Of a stretch of 64,000 nucleotides of DNA, positions 42,237-51,600 are shown one piece after another (position 1 is the first letter of the stretch; the number at the start of each line of letters is the position of its first letter). The translations under genes were made by a program, and so were the position numbers. Below the pieces are notes generated by a model that searched no databases, was not told the origin of the DNA, and saw nothing but the letters and a program-made list of their open reading frames with translations. Source of the DNA: Paenibacillus durus (GTDB taxonomy: Bacteria; Bacillota; Bacilli; Paenibacillales; Paenibacillaceae); NCBI RefSeq assembly GCF_000756615.1, contig NZ_CP009288.1, forward strand, positions 434,001-498,000, given 5' to 3'.

Positions 42237-42548
42237 ACATACATATGATTTAAGATCATTGATCCAGCCGGGCTGTCTGACCCATAAGTCACGGGAATGA
42301 AGAGCAGCCGGCGTCCATATTTGTCGAAAGTTAGGTAGGCGGTGCAAATTCGAGATCGTAAATGTGCAGAAATAATTTTAAATCCCGGCTTTTTCGTATA
42401 AGATGGAGATAAAACCTTTTTTGGAAATTCAGGAGCTGTGCCACTGGCAGAGATAGACCGGCTTGATTTTCCTCGCTGAAACGGCTGCCGCTTATTCCTT
42501 GGTGCGGGCTGCTTCGTTTTGGCTTGTTCAAAAAGACAGGAGATCACG

Positions 42549-45500
42549 ATGACTAAGCATCTGTATGCAATGTGGTTAGGGGATGTTTTATTTTGCTTCT
42601 CCGGTGAGACTTCGGAACCCAAAGTAGATGCATGGACTCGCGTGGTCAAGCGGCTTGAGCTTGGCGGGCGTCGTCCTTTCGCGGGCGCGGCGCTTCGGTT
42701 GGCGGAAGTGAAATATCCCGTAGCCAGAAATGAAGGCAGGACGGCGCGGCGTTCGCTTGCCGGGAGAATGCTTGAAGGACTGGCCCTTTCTCCGAAAGAC
42801 GCGTTTGAGCTGCTGCTGTCCTGGGACGAGGCGCTCTGCGAACGGCAGGGTATTGAGCCCGGGGGAGAGATGGGCTACTGGGCGGCTGCGGCCCGCTTTG
42901 CGCTTGAGCTGATCGCTACGGGAGGCATCGCTCCGGGCGCCGCGCCGCCGCGAACGGCCGGCTCGCGGCGGCGCGGCGGAGAGCTGGCGGCGGAGACCTG
43001 CTGGGTTCCCGTCTGCAGGGAGCCGGGTCAGCGGGAAGCCTTCCTGCGGTTCTCCGCCTCCATACCGGTGCTGGCGCTTGGTTCGCCAGTCATGCAGGGG
43101 GACGAACCGGCTTCCCGGGAGGAGGCCGGGGCAGCCGTGCTGTATTCCTTCCTTCAGGCTGTAATCAGCGCGGAGGTCAAAGGAGTTGTGGCCGGAATGG
43201 AGCAGGAGCTCCTCCCGTTCAAGGCCAATTACCGCCGGGGGCGGTCGCCATTGACCGAGCTGTGGTGGAACAGCCTGCTTACGGGCAGCCGCGACATCCC
43301 CGTTCAAGGCACTCCCGCCGAGGTAACGGAGCTGCTGGCGGAGGTGAACTCCGCAGCGGACAACGATATTCCGCGCTTCGGAGCGGCGGAGGAACAGAGC
43401 GGACAGCTCGGCCTCGGACTAAGGCTGGAGCCGCCGGGAGAAGACGGTGAGATATGGCGGTTGTCCTTCTGGGCAGAGGGGCGGGAAGAGAGCGGATTCT
43501 GGCTTCCCGCAGCCTCTGTCTGGAGCAGTGGTGAACGGGAATTTATGCTTTGGGGCAAACGCTATAAGGGAATCCAGGAACAGCTGCTTGCGGCGCTGGG
43601 GCGGGCGGCGGAATTGTCGCCGGATATTTCACGGGCGCTCGAATTCCCCGCTCCGACCGGCGTGGATCTTGGGCCGGAACGGCTGTATTATTTCCTTAAG
43701 GAGACCGTACAGGAGCTGACTAATCGGGGAATTACCGTCCAGCTTCCGTCGCGCTGGAGCAAAGAGGGACGCCGCCGTATCGGCATGAGACTCAAGATGC
43801 GGCTGCCGGAGATGCCAAGCGGTTCCCAGCCGCTTGCGCTCGGTATGGAGACGCTCGTTTCCTTCAGGATCGAGGCTTCGCTTGGCGACAGTTCCGTCAG
43901 CGCGGAGGAACTGAGCGCGCTGCTGGTAGCCGGAGTGCCTTTCATCAAGTTCCGCGGAGAATGGATTGAAGTGGACCCGAAGGAAATCCGCCAGGTGCTC
44001 CGGTACATGAAGCGCCATGAGAGCGGAGAAATGTCCGCATCCGACTGGATGCGTCTTGAGGCGGAGGAAGGGGAAGAGCGGCTGTGGAAGGGAATGCCCG
44101 TTACGGGCATGGAAACCATCGGCCTGCTCGCCTCACTCATGCGCGGAGACGCCGCGCGGAGTCTGCCCGCGCGTCCTGTTCCTCTGGAGCTGAAGGGGAC
44201 GCTGCGCCCTTATCAGGAGCGGGGCTATCAATGGCTGAGCGCTATGAGCGAGCTGGGCTTTGGAGTCTGTCTCGCCGACGATATGGGTCTCGGGAAGACG
44301 GTTCAGGTGATTGCCTGTCTGCTGGGCCGTGAGACGGCGGCCGATGGTGAAGCCGCAGCCGGCCGGAACCCAGCGCTCATCTTGTGTCCGACCTCACTGC
44401 TTGGCAACTGGCAGCGGGAGCTGCTGCGCTTCTCGCCTTCACTGAGCGTCTATATTCATCACGGAAGCCGCAGATTGCGGGGCGAAGACTTCCGGGAGCA
44501 GGCCGCAGGGCATGATATCGTGCTGACCTCGTACCATTTGGCCGGCAGGGACAGCGAGGACCTTGCCTCGGTGTCATGGTCGTCCGTTGTGCTGGACGAG
44601 GCTCAATACATCAAAAATTACCGGACCAAGCAGGCGCAGAGCGTCATGCGGCTCACTTCTCCCCACCGGGTTGCCATGACCGGAACGCCGGTGGAGAACA
44701 GGCTTGGGGAGCTTTGGTCGATTTTTCATTTTCTGAACCCGGGCTATCTCGGAACTTATCATTCCTTCCGCGAGCGTTACGGGAGCGGCGAAGGGGCGGA
44801 TCGGCTAAGAGAGCTGCACCGGCTCGTGTCGCCTTTTCTGCTGCGGAGACTGAAGAGCGACCCCGATATTTCCAAGGATCTTCCGGAGAAGCTGGAGCTG
44901 AAGAACTACTGCACGCTGACGGAGCACCAGGCATTGCTGTATCAGAGCGTTGTGAACGATATGCTGGATACTCTCGGAGGAAGCTCGGGCATGGCGCGGC
45001 GGGGGCTGGTTCTGTCTTCGCTGACGAAGCTGAAGCAAATCTGCGATCATCCGCAGCTCTTCCGCAAGGAGGAAGTCCGGCAGGGCCGACATGATCAGTC
45101 CGGCAAAATGGAGACCATGTTCGAGGTGCTGGACAGCATCGCGGAGCTTGGGGAATCGGCGCTCATTTTTACCCAGTATGTGTCGATGGGCGAGCTGCTG
45201 GTGAACAGACTGGCCAAGCGCTACGGTAAGATGCCGCTGTTTCTGCACGGGGGCGTTCCAAAAAGGGATCGTGACGAAATGGTCCGCTCTTTCCAGGAAG
45301 GGGAGGGAACGGCGTTCTTCGTCCTTTCGCTGAAAGCGGGCGGAGTGGGGCTGAACCTGACAAGGGCCAATCACGTCGTGCATTACGACCGCTGGTGGAA
45401 CCCCGCAGTGGAGAATCAGGCGACAGACCGTGCGTTCCGGATCGGACAGCATAAGAACGTGCAGGTCCACAAGCTGATCTGCCAAGGAACGCTGGAAGAG

Positions 45501-45635
45501 CGGATCGACGAACTTATCGAACGGAAAAAGAATCTGTCCGAGCAGGTCGTCGGTTCCGGAGAGAATTGGCTCACCGAAATGCCCGATCACGAGCTGAAGG
45601 AACTGATTGAGCTGCAAAACCAGGATTGGATGTAG
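42549..45635 (+). CDS. SNF2-family DNA-dependent ATPase/helicase (YwqA-like)
   Basis: A 1028-residue SWI2/SNF2 ATPase. The N-terminal ~530 residues are the poorly conserved bacterial SNF2 N-domain. The helicase core has motif I DDMGLGKTVQ (~577-586), motif II DEAQ (~683), motif III MTGTPVEN, and in the second lobe FTQYVSMGELL, LSLKAGGVGLNLT and motif VI ATDRAFRIGQ. These enzymes remodel protein-DNA complexes and may displace RNA polymerase. ATG 42549 is used; a few upstream codons are open. Bacillus ywqA lies next to the SWIM-zinc-finger gene ywqB; here a different protein follows. Confidence 0.92.
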   Translation: MTKHLYAMWLGDVLFCFSGETSEPKVDAWTRVVKRLELGGRRPFAGAALRLAEVKYPVARNEGRTARRSLAGRMLEGLALSPKDAFELLLSWDEALCERQGIEPGGEMGYWAAAARFALELIATGGIAPGAAPPRTAGSRRRGGELAAETCWVPVCREPGQREAFLRFSASIPVLALGSPVMQGDEPASREEAGAAVLYSFLQAVISAEVKGVVAGMEQELLPFKANYRRGRSPLTELWWNSLLTGSRDIPVQGTPAEVTELLAEVNSAADNDIPRFGAAEEQSGQLGLGLRLEPPGEDGEIWRLSFWAEGREESGFWLPAASVWSSGEREFMLWGKRYKGIQEQLLAALGRAAELSPDISRALEFPAPTGVDLGPERLYYFLKETVQELTNRGITVQLPSRWSKEGRRRIGMRLKMRLPEMPSGSQPLALGMETLVSFRIEASLGDSSVSAEELSALLVAGVPFIKFRGEWIEVDPKEIRQVLRYMKRHESGEMSASDWMRLEAEEGEERLWKGMPVTGMETIGLLASLMRGDAARSLPARPVPLELKGTLRPYQERGYQWLSAMSELGFGVCLADDMGLGKTVQVIACLLGRETAADGEAAAGRNPALILCPTSLLGNWQRELLRFSPSLSVYIHHGSRRLRGEDFREQAAGHDIVLTSYHLAGRDSEDLASVSWSSVVLDEAQYIKNYRTKQAQSVMRLTSPHRVAMTGTPVENRLGELWSIFHFLNPGYLGTYHSFRERYGSGEGADRLRELHRLVSPFLLRRLKSDPDISKDLPEKLELKNYCTLTEHQALLYQSVVNDMLDTLGGSSGMARRGLVLSSLTKLKQICDHPQLFRKEEVRQGRHDQSGKMETMFEVLDSIAELGESALIFTQYVSMGELLVNRLAKRYGKMPLFLHGGVPKRDRDEMVRSFQEGEGTAFFVLSLKAGGVGLNLTRANHVVHYDRWWNPAVENQATDRAFRIGQHKNVQVHKLICQGTLEERIDELIERKKNLSEQVVGSGENWLTEMPDHELKELIELQNQDWM

Positions 45636-45687
45636 CGATTTCGATCCGGGTAAATAAAACGAGGGAAGCAAGCGGTGGAGGGAAGGT

Positions 45688-46473
45688 ATGACGGAGACGA
45701 TGAACATGCAGATCGAAGCCGCACCGGGAAGACTCACGGCGGTATGGACACCCGTATCCGGCACGGCCGCCAAGGGTCATACGGATGGAGAGGGGGCCAT
45801 GGACTCGCAGCAGGCTTCCCCGAAATTCCGGCATGTGCTGAAGATGGAGGTATGGACGCCGTCCCGGCGCAGGGAGGTAGTGGAACGGCTGGCGGAGAGT
45901 CCGCAAGAATTATACGGACTGCTCAAAGGATGCCTGCCCGCCTGGCTGGCCGAACTTGGGCTGTGGCCGGACGACTCGGAGCTTTCGGCCCCTGCGGACC
46001 CGGATGCGGACGAAGGGGACGGAGACAAGGCGGCATTGGCGAAGGTGAGAGAACGGCTTGCGAAGGAGCCGCTGGAGGCGCTCGCCCTGCGGGGTCTGCC
46101 GAAGGGCGAGCTGACGGATGCGGTCTTCGCTCTCTGGGCTGGGGGCGGCTCCCCATCGGCGGAAGAAGCCGGGGCGGGGCCTGCGTCAGCATCATTGTCT
46201 GCGGAGCTGGCAAGGCTGGAGAAGAAGGGGACGGCGATTTCCGCCGGGGAGTGGCTGGCGGACGCCGCCGCCGAGGGCTCGCTTCATCAGCCGGGTCCCC
46301 TGTTTTCGGAAGTCCGGTCCCGGCCTGTTCCCGTCTCTCCTTCCCTGCCGCCACCTGGGGAGGGCTGGCGGCCGCTTCTGCCCAATGTCCCCCGGGCGAA
46401 CGAAGGGCTTGAGCTTATTATGCAGCGGGCGGCGGAGGCTGCCGCCCGCCGGGCGAAAGGCTTGGCGAAATGA
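45688..46473 (+). CDS. Hypothetical protein coupled to SNF2 helicase
   Basis: A 261-residue Ala/Glu/Pro-rich protein; GGAGGGAAGG precedes the ATG, 52 bp after the helicase stop. A recognisable patch FRHVLKMEVWTPSRRREVVE may correspond to the tail of SWIM-zinc-finger partners of SNF2 helicases, but the CxCxnCxH zinc motif itself is absent. Several long acidic or Ala-rich low-complexity stretches (DADEGDGDKAAL). Possibly a shortened or diverged partner; function not assigned. Confidence 0.6.
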   Translation: MTETMNMQIEAAPGRLTAVWTPVSGTAAKGHTDGEGAMDSQQASPKFRHVLKMEVWTPSRRREVVERLAESPQELYGLLKGCLPAWLAELGLWPDDSELSAPADPDADEGDGDKAALAKVRERLAKEPLEALALRGLPKGELTDAVFALWAGGGSPSAEEAGAGPASASLSAELARLEKKGTAISAGEWLADAAAEGSLHQPGPLFSEVRSRPVPVSPSLPPPGEGWRPLLPNVPRANEGLELIMQRAAEAAARRAKGLAK

Positions 46474-46530
46474 TTTATTTTATGGAGTATGCCGCGCACT
46501 ATATTTGAAGCGCGAATAGGTGAAAAAGAA

Positions 46531-46573
46531 GGGCCCCGTGGCGGATTGTGAAGATGCCTAGGGGCCTTTCGTT
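46531..46573. terminator. Terminator between the helicase unit and relQ
   Basis: AAGGGCCCC pairs with GGGGCCTTT around a ~22-nt loop. It lies between the convergent genes ending at 46473 and 46572. A T-run is short on the plus strand; on the minus strand it runs into CTTCTTTTTC. Confidence 0.6.
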
Positions 46574-47300
46574 ATTTCTGCTTTTTAGTATTCTCCGCTC
46601 CTTCCGACAGCTCCAGAATCTCCCTGCGCAGACGCAGCATTTTCTTGTCCAGTTCGTCGGCGGCGCGTGCGGCGTTCTTCAGCTCTTCCGCAACATGGGG
46701 AGGAAGCTGCTGGTCGAATTTGTAGTAGAGAATATGCTCCATGCTCGCCCAGAAATCCATCGCTAGTGTGCGCAGCTGGATCTCGGCTTTTACCCAGCGG
46801 GTTCCTTCCAAAAGAATGAGCGGCACGGCGACAATCACATGCAGGCTCTGATACCCGTTTGGCTTCGGGTGGGCGATGTAATCCTTGATTTCCAGCACGC
46901 GAATATCTTCCCGGCTGCTCAAATGATCGGCAAGCCGGTATATATCTTTGACAAAGGCGCATACAATCCGCATACCGGCGATATCGTGAATATGTTTTTC
47001 AATATTTTCGAAGCTGAAGGCGTGGCCTTTGCGCTCCAATTTTTGCAGGATGCTCTTCGGCTCCTTGATCCGGCGCTTGATATGTTCGATCGGACTGTAA
47101 CCGTCCCGCATTTCCCATTCGGTCTTCAGTGTTTCCATTTTATTCTCCAGCTCATTCAGGGCAAGACGGTAGAGGGCGGGCATTTTTTTGAATTCGCCAA
47201 GCTGTCTGGACAGGTCTTCAGTTAATTCCCAGTGGCCCAAATCCTGTACATGAACCTGCAGTTGCTCTAGTGTCAGCGATCGGCTATTTTGCTCTTTCAC
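46572..47300 (-). CDS. relQ: Small alarmone synthetase, (p)ppGpp synthetase (RelQ/YjbM-like)
   Basis: A 242-residue cytoplasmic synthetase making pppGpp/ppGpp from ATP and GTP/GDP, without a hydrolase domain. The synthetase core contains YSPIEHIKRRIKEPKSILQK, IAGMRIVCAFVKDIY and DYIAHPKPNGYQSLH, and EIQLRTLAMDFWASMEH includes the catalytic Glu. About 30 residues longer than Bacillus YjbM at the N-terminus. Monocistronic. It may belong to SAS1 or SAS2; the sequence does not decide firmly. No upstream stress promoter was recognised. Confidence 0.9.
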   Translation of the reverse strand: MKEQNSRSLTLEQLQVHVQDLGHWELTEDLSRQLGEFKKMPALYRLALNELENKMETLKTEWEMRDGYSPIEHIKRRIKEPKSILQKLERKGHAFSFENIEKHIHDIAGMRIVCAFVKDIYRLADHLSSREDIRVLEIKDYIAHPKPNGYQSLHVIVAVPLILLEGTRWVKAEIQLRTLAMDFWASMEHILYYKFDQQLPPHVAEELKNAARAADELDKKMLRLRREILELSEGAENTKKQK

Positions 47301-47523
47301 GGATACTCTCCCGAATGTACGTATTTATAATCCCCTTTCATTTTAACCGAAGTGAAGGGCTGGAAGCAAAAAATACCATCTGTATCCAATGGGTCTGCTG
47401 CCGGATAAATCTAGTTATTTCATTATTATACATAAGGCGACAAATAATGAATCTGACCGTCACATTTGGTATGATAGAGTTATAGTTTCAGGCGGCGCCG
47501 CATGCGTCTACCTAATTTGACAT
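47301..47523. other. Divergent promoter region between relQ and the zinc-ribbon gene
   Basis: Non-coding. A TATGAT near 47469-47474 is a possible -10 for the rightward transcript that would include the structured leader at 47524. No clear -35 is seen. Confidence 0.4.
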
Positions 47524-47660
47524 AAGTCTTAGTGGAAACGGATACCCTCCTTATGGGCGGTGAAGCCGTTTCTGCGAAATGTAAGACTTTATAAGCTTCG
47601 CGTCTATCGTTTGGCCTTATATTTTTACGAGAAACGTACCTGCGTCTTAAAAAGACGCCG
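47524..47660 (+). ncRNA. Structured leader RNA upstream of zinc-ribbon gene
   Basis: A three-tier fold: outer stem AAGTCTTA / TAAGACTT (47524-47531 with 47582-47589), middle stem GAAACGG / CCGTTTC (47535-47541 with 47566-47572) and apical CCC / GGG (47545-47547 with 47555-47557). A second hairpin, GCGTCTT-AAA-AAGACGC (near 47642-47658), lies before the ribosome binding site. It does not match a riboswitch class I know. Could be a leader regulating the gene at 47727. Confidence 0.45.
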
Positions 47661-47726
47661 TCAGGCGTTTCTTCTTAACAAGCGGTGCTTGTGTTTTGGC
47701 TCACCCATGAGAAGGAGGAACTATCG

Positions 47727-48464
47727 ATGAATCTGTTGCAGCGCATTAAAGACGGAGCCAACCGGGTTAGCGAAAAAGCGCAGAACTCTGTGGAGATCGG
47801 CAAGCTGAACAGCGGGATTTCCGATATTGAACGTGAAATGGAAATGGAATTTATGAAGATGGGCAAGCTCTTTTATGAAGGCTACCGTTCCAGGGATTTA
47901 ACGCTGGCTGAAAGTCAAATGATTGAGCACTCCCGTTCCTGCCTTAGACTTCAGGATAAAATCGACGCTCTGCGCTCGCGCATTGCCGAACTTAGAAATG
48001 AACGGCTCTGCAAATGCGGATATATTGTAGGGCTGGACGCGAACTTCTGCCCGCACTGCGGACAAAAGCTGGAACAGACTGCGAAGACTTCGGCCCAGGC
48101 TTACCACCAGGAGCCGGAAGCGGCCCTGCCGGACGAACCGGAGGCAGCCCCGGAACAGAGACCGGAGGAGCCCTACGGCTATATGTATATGGAGAGCGAG
48201 GAGGAGGAGCTGCCGATCCCGCTGGAAGAATACGCCGGGAACGTGCAAGGCCCAAAGACTGAACGACGGATTGCCGATGAACTAGAGCGGGAGCGGGAAA
48301 GGCAGCTTGAGCTCGACCGGCGTATCCGGGATTGGCAGTCGAAGGAACGGGAAGAGACGGAAGGCGATACCGGCCCCCGCGAGATGGTAAAATGCCAGAT
48401 CTGCCGGGCGGACCTGCCCAAAGGCTCCATGTGGTGCCCGCGCTGCGGATCGGAACAGATTTAG
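47727..48464 (+). CDS. Zinc-ribbon domain protein
   Basis: A 245-residue cytoplasmic protein. The N-terminal ~95 residues form a coiled-coil/helical region (MNLLQRIKDGANRVSEKAQN). Two zinc ribbons follow: CKCGYIVGLDANFCPHCG near residue 95 and, at the C-terminus, VKCQICRADLPKGSMWCPRC. A long acidic Glu/Pro-rich linker separates them. GAAGGAGGAA lies before the ATG at 47727. Such proteins are common in Bacillota next to regulatory genes but have no defined function. A structured leader precedes it; a TrmB regulator follows 36 bp later. Confidence 0.8.
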   Translation: MNLLQRIKDGANRVSEKAQNSVEIGKLNSGISDIEREMEMEFMKMGKLFYEGYRSRDLTLAESQMIEHSRSCLRLQDKIDALRSRIAELRNERLCKCGYIVGLDANFCPHCGQKLEQTAKTSAQAYHQEPEAALPDEPEAAPEQRPEEPYGYMYMESEEEELPIPLEEYAGNVQGPKTERRIADELERERERQLELDRRIRDWQSKEREETEGDTGPREMVKCQICRADLPKGSMWCPRCGSEQI

Positions 48465-48500
48465 TCTAACATTGAGCCGGTCTTGGGGGGGAGGATAGGA

Positions 48501-49343
48501 ATGGAACAATTGCTGCTGCATCTGCGCAGTCTGGGCTTTACGGAAATGGAGTCCAAAATCATGGTGGAGCTGGCGGCGATCGGACAATCTTCCGGATACG
48601 AGGTGGCGAAACGGCTTGGCGTCTCCAGGTCGAATGTGTATGCCGCGCTCCAGCGCCTGACCCAGCAGGGCTATGTGCGCTGCGGCGACGGAGAGCCCGC
48701 GCGGTACAGCGTTCTGGCTCCGGAAGAGCTGGCAAAGATGATTTCCGGCCGGGTTCAGGCGTCGCTGGCCTTCGTCGAGAACGAAATGCCGCGCGGCGGC
48801 TCGGTCAGCACCACCTTTTATAATGTGGAAGGCGAACGCAATGTGATGGATGCGCTGATCCGTCAGCTGAACGAGGCGGAACACGAGATCATCGTCGATG
48901 TGTGGCGGGAGGAAGCCTCGCTGCTGCGCAGTGAGCTGGAACAGGCCGAGCGCCGCGGTGTTCGGCTGCTCTGGGCGTTCGATGGCGGCAATGCCGCAAG
49001 CCCTTACCTTCAGTGGCCGCCTCTAGAAGAGCAGGAGGAATCCGAGGGACGGAAATTCTCCTTTGTGGTCGACCGCCGGTGGTGTATGCTCGGTATGCGT
49101 GGCGGTGATGGAACGGCTCAGGCCGTCGTTACGGAGCACCGGGTGCTGGTGGAGCTGCTGCTGGGCCATTTTACTCAGGAAATGGTACTGTTTGAGCTGG
49201 AACAGGATATGGGGCCCGAATTGGAACGGCGCTACGGCCACCGCTACGGGAGCATATACCGTAAATACATTGGAAGTGACGAAGAAGACGAAGAGGACCT
49301 TATGGAGGTCCAAACTCCGGGGAACACTCGGGATGACAGCTAG
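48501..49343 (+). CDS. TrmB-family transcriptional regulator
   Basis: A 280-residue regulator. The N-terminal winged helix (LGFTEMESKIMVELAAIG, then GYEVAKRLGVSRSNVYAALQ) is typical of TrmB/YrhO. Residues ~110-250 form a phospholipase-D-like or sugar-binding C-terminal domain (EIIVDVWREEASLLRSELEQ). A long acidic tail (DEEDEEDLMEV) ends it. TrmB proteins sense sugars in archaea; bacterial ones are less known. GGGGGGAGG precedes the ATG. It follows the zinc-ribbon gene and is followed closely by a small hypothetical gene. Confidence 0.85.
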   Translation: MEQLLLHLRSLGFTEMESKIMVELAAIGQSSGYEVAKRLGVSRSNVYAALQRLTQQGYVRCGDGEPARYSVLAPEELAKMISGRVQASLAFVENEMPRGGSVSTTFYNVEGERNVMDALIRQLNEAEHEIIVDVWREEASLLRSELEQAERRGVRLLWAFDGGNAASPYLQWPPLEEQEESEGRKFSFVVDRRWCMLGMRGGDGTAQAVVTEHRVLVELLLGHFTQEMVLFELEQDMGPELERRYGHRYGSIYRKYIGSDEEDEEDLMEVQTPGNTRDDS

Positions 49344-49387
49344 CGTATACTGGAATAGCCCAAACCATGCCAGGGGGGTGAAGAAGA

Positions 49388-49693
49388 ATGGAGTGTATCG
49401 TCCATTTTGAGGTGCTGCATTCAAGCGGTCCGAAATCGCTGCGGGGTCTGCTGTTCATTGAAGAGGGAACGGTCCCGGACGAGAAACAGCTGATCGACAT
49501 GTTCAAGGAGATGAAATTCGACGTAAGGTTGGACGACCGGGAGAAGTTGATATTCAAGCCAGTGGACCCGGGCGCCGGCTATTCCCAAATCCGGATTACG
49601 GAGTATGACGCCGGTGGCGGGAAGTCCGGGGAGGATCATGATTTGAAATCCATCATTGGCAACCTCCTGCCGCAGAAGCCGTCAGGTCTTTAA
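49388..49693 (+). CDS. Small hypothetical protein
   Basis: A 101-residue protein with an alpha/beta look: MECIVHFEVLHSSGPKSLRG at the start, then RLDDREKLIFKPVDPGAGYS. GGGGGG precedes the ATG by about 10 nt. No membrane segment or signal peptide. It lies between trmB and a hairpin before xpt. Not recognised as a family; reality supported by ribosome binding site and operon position. Confidence 0.55.
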   Translation: MECIVHFEVLHSSGPKSLRGLLFIEEGTVPDEKQLIDMFKEMKFDVRLDDREKLIFKPVDPGAGYSQIRITEYDAGGGKSGEDHDLKSIIGNLLPQKPSGL

Positions 49694-49699
49694 TGCGGC

Positions 49700-49750
49700 T
49701 GCGAAAGACCCGTTCTCTCCTCCTGGAACCTCGAGGAAGAATGGGTCTTT
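49700..49750 (+). terminator. Hairpin before xpt
   Basis: GAAAGACCCGTTCT pairs with AGAATGGGTCTTTC around a ~22-nt loop. The T-run is weak. It is either a terminator of the preceding gene or an attenuator for xpt; no purine riboswitch aptamer accompanies it. Confidence 0.6.
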
Positions 49751-49792
49751 CCTACAGCTGAGTTTTACGGGATAGGAGAAGGAGGATTACAT

Positions 49793-50371
49793 ATGGAATT
49801 GTTGAAGCAAAAGGTAATAAGCGAAGGCATTGTGCTCGCCAAGGGTGTTCTGAAGGTGGACTCTTTTCTCAATCACCAGATGGACCCGTTCCTGATGCGT
49901 GAAATCGGACGCGAGTTCAAGGAGCTGTTCGCTGAGGAAGGGATTACGAAGGTGCTGACCATTGAATCCTCGGGCATTGCTCCGGGTATTATGGCGGCGC
50001 TGGAGTTCGGGGTTCCGCTTATCTTCGCACGCAAGCAGAAATCGCTGACCTTGACGGAGGATATTTTCGTGGAGAAGGTCTATTCTTTCACCAAAAGAGA
50101 GACCAATGAAATCACCGTCTCCAAAAAGTTCTTCGCTCCGGGCGAGCGTGTGCTGATCATCGATGATTTCCTGGCCAACGGCGAGGCCGCATTCGGCCTG
50201 ACGCGGATTGTGGAGCAGGCGGGCGCTTCGGTGGCCGGCATCGGCATCGTGATTGAGAAATCATTTCAGCCCGGCCGGAAGCTGCTTCTGGAAGCGGGCT
50301 ACCGGGTGGAGTCGCTCGTGCGTATCGCATCGCTGGAGGACGGGAAGGTTACCTTCGTCGAAGAGGAGTAG
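49793..50371 (+). CDS. xpt: Xanthine phosphoribosyltransferase
   Basis: A 192-residue purine salvage enzyme converting xanthine and PRPP to XMP. The PRPP-binding motif VLIIDDFLANGEAAFG is the hallmark, and the N-terminal LLKQKVISEGIVLAKGVLKV matches Xpt. ESSGIAPGIMAALE and the arginine-lysine FARKQKSLTL support substrate binding. AAGGAGG lies upstream of the ATG. In Bacillus xpt is in an operon with pbuX and is under a purine riboswitch; neither is seen here. A strong terminator follows at 50433. Confidence 0.95.
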   Translation: MELLKQKVISEGIVLAKGVLKVDSFLNHQMDPFLMREIGREFKELFAEEGITKVLTIESSGIAPGIMAALEFGVPLIFARKQKSLTLTEDIFVEKVYSFTKRETNEITVSKKFFAPGERVLIIDDFLANGEAAFGLTRIVEQAGASVAGIGIVIEKSFQPGRKLLLEAGYRVESLVRIASLEDGKVTFVEEE

Positions 50372-50432
50372 GCGGCTATTGCCGTGAGGACCGCCGAATC
50401 GTCTTTGAGTGGATCGGGGGCCAGTAATGAAC

Positions 50433-50484
50433 AAAAGCAGCCGTTATGGAGGGTGAACTGGCCCGGGTCATAACGGCTGCTTTT
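50433..50484 (+). terminator. Terminator after xpt
   Basis: A perfect 16-bp stem, AAAAGCAGCCGTTATG (50433-50448) and CATAACGGCTGCTTTT (50469-50484), followed by further T-rich sequence. Confidence 0.85.
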
Positions 50485-50584
50485 CTGTTATCGCTTGCGG
50501 GAAGGGAATGGAGGGCTTAGGGGCGGCTAATCCGCCTTCCGGAGCAGCCTCTGGGGGCCTTGGCGTATGTCAGCGCCGGCCTCG

Positions 50585-51505
50585 TCAGGCCGGCCCGGGG
50601 TCTGCGCCCCGAGGCGCCAGCACGCGCAGCGCCCCCGGCTCGCAGCGCACGGCCAGTGCGCCGCGGCCAAGGCTCTCGCCGTCGCCGATCGCGGGCTGCT
50701 CGCGATCGAAGCGGATCGCTGCGCTTGTCCCGCGCAGCATCGTCACGAAGGGCAGCGAGACATGGCTGCCCGTAAGCACCGTCGGGAACAGCCGCAGCAG
50801 CTGCATGCGGCTGCACCCGTGGACGACGCAGACGTCGAGCCTGCCGTCGTCCGGTCTCGCCTGCGGCGCGATGAGCAGCCCGCCGCCGTAGCTTGGCAGG
50901 TTGCAGACTGACGCCAGCCAGACGTCCTCGAAGTGCTGCTCCTGTCCGCCCAAGACAACGCTGGCCCGGCACGGCTTAAAGGTGATCAGCGTCTCTAGAA
51001 CGCCGATGAGATAGGCCAGCGGCCCCGCGTGCAGGGCATTGCACACCCGTTTGTACCGGCTGGCGTTGACATTCTCCGCAACCTGGGCGTCGAATCCGCT
51101 GGCGACGGCGGTCAGCGTATAACTGTCCCCGGCCAGCAGCAGATCGGCCGGGACGCTGGCGCCGTCAAGCACGGCATCAAGCGCGGCCTCCGGCTCCAGC
51201 GGAATGCCGAAGCCGCGAGCGGTGTCATTGCCGGAGCCAGCGGGCAGGATGCCAAGCGGAACGCCGCTTGCCAGGAGCGCCGAGAGAACGCTGTGAATCG
51301 TTCCGTCGCCGCCGACCACCACGCAGGCGCTCCATTTCTCACGGCGCGCCAGCGCCTGCATCACATCGCGCCCAGCGCCGGAGGCGCTTTCTGTGTGCAG
51401 CGCCTCGTACTCGACCGCCCGCTCCTTCAGCCGCTTCTCGGCCCGCAGCCAGGCGCGCCGTCCGGCTCCGCCGCCGGAGCGCGGATTGATCACAAACAGG
51501 TACAT
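50585..51505 (-). CDS. Diacylglycerol/lipid kinase family protein
   Basis: A 306-residue member of the DAGK/YegS/sphingosine-kinase family. N-terminal INPRSGGGAG; nucleotide-binding GGDGTIHSVL; LPAGSGNDTARGFGIP is the family's second motif. Bacillus relatives (DgkB, YerQ-like) phosphorylate diacylglycerol for phospholipid recycling. GGGGG precedes the ATG at good spacing. High G+C here, with Ala/Gly-rich tail. Which lipid is used is unknown. Leftward monocistronic. Confidence 0.88.
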   Translation of the reverse strand: MYLFVINPRSGGGAGRRAWLRAEKRLKERAVEYEALHTESASGAGRDVMQALARREKWSACVVVGGDGTIHSVLSALLASGVPLGILPAGSGNDTARGFGIPLEPEAALDAVLDGASVPADLLLAGDSYTLTAVASGFDAQVAENVNASRYKRVCNALHAGPLAYLIGVLETLITFKPCRASVVLGGQEQHFEDVWLASVCNLPSYGGGLLIAPQARPDDGRLDVCVVHGCSRMQLLRLFPTVLTGSHVSLPFVTMLRGTSAAIRFDREQPAIGDGESLGRGALAVRCEPGALRVLAPRGADPGPA

Positions 51506-51600
51506 TCTTTTTCCCCCAGGTCCAAAATCATGCTGTTGTTCTCCATCATTGTACCGAAGAGCAGAGGCAAAAGGGAATCCCTTTCATGAACCAGCGGGAC

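Noticed and set aside
49694..49792. Purine riboswitch before xpt
   Set aside because: The hairpin has no purine aptamer core sequences and the leader is too short.
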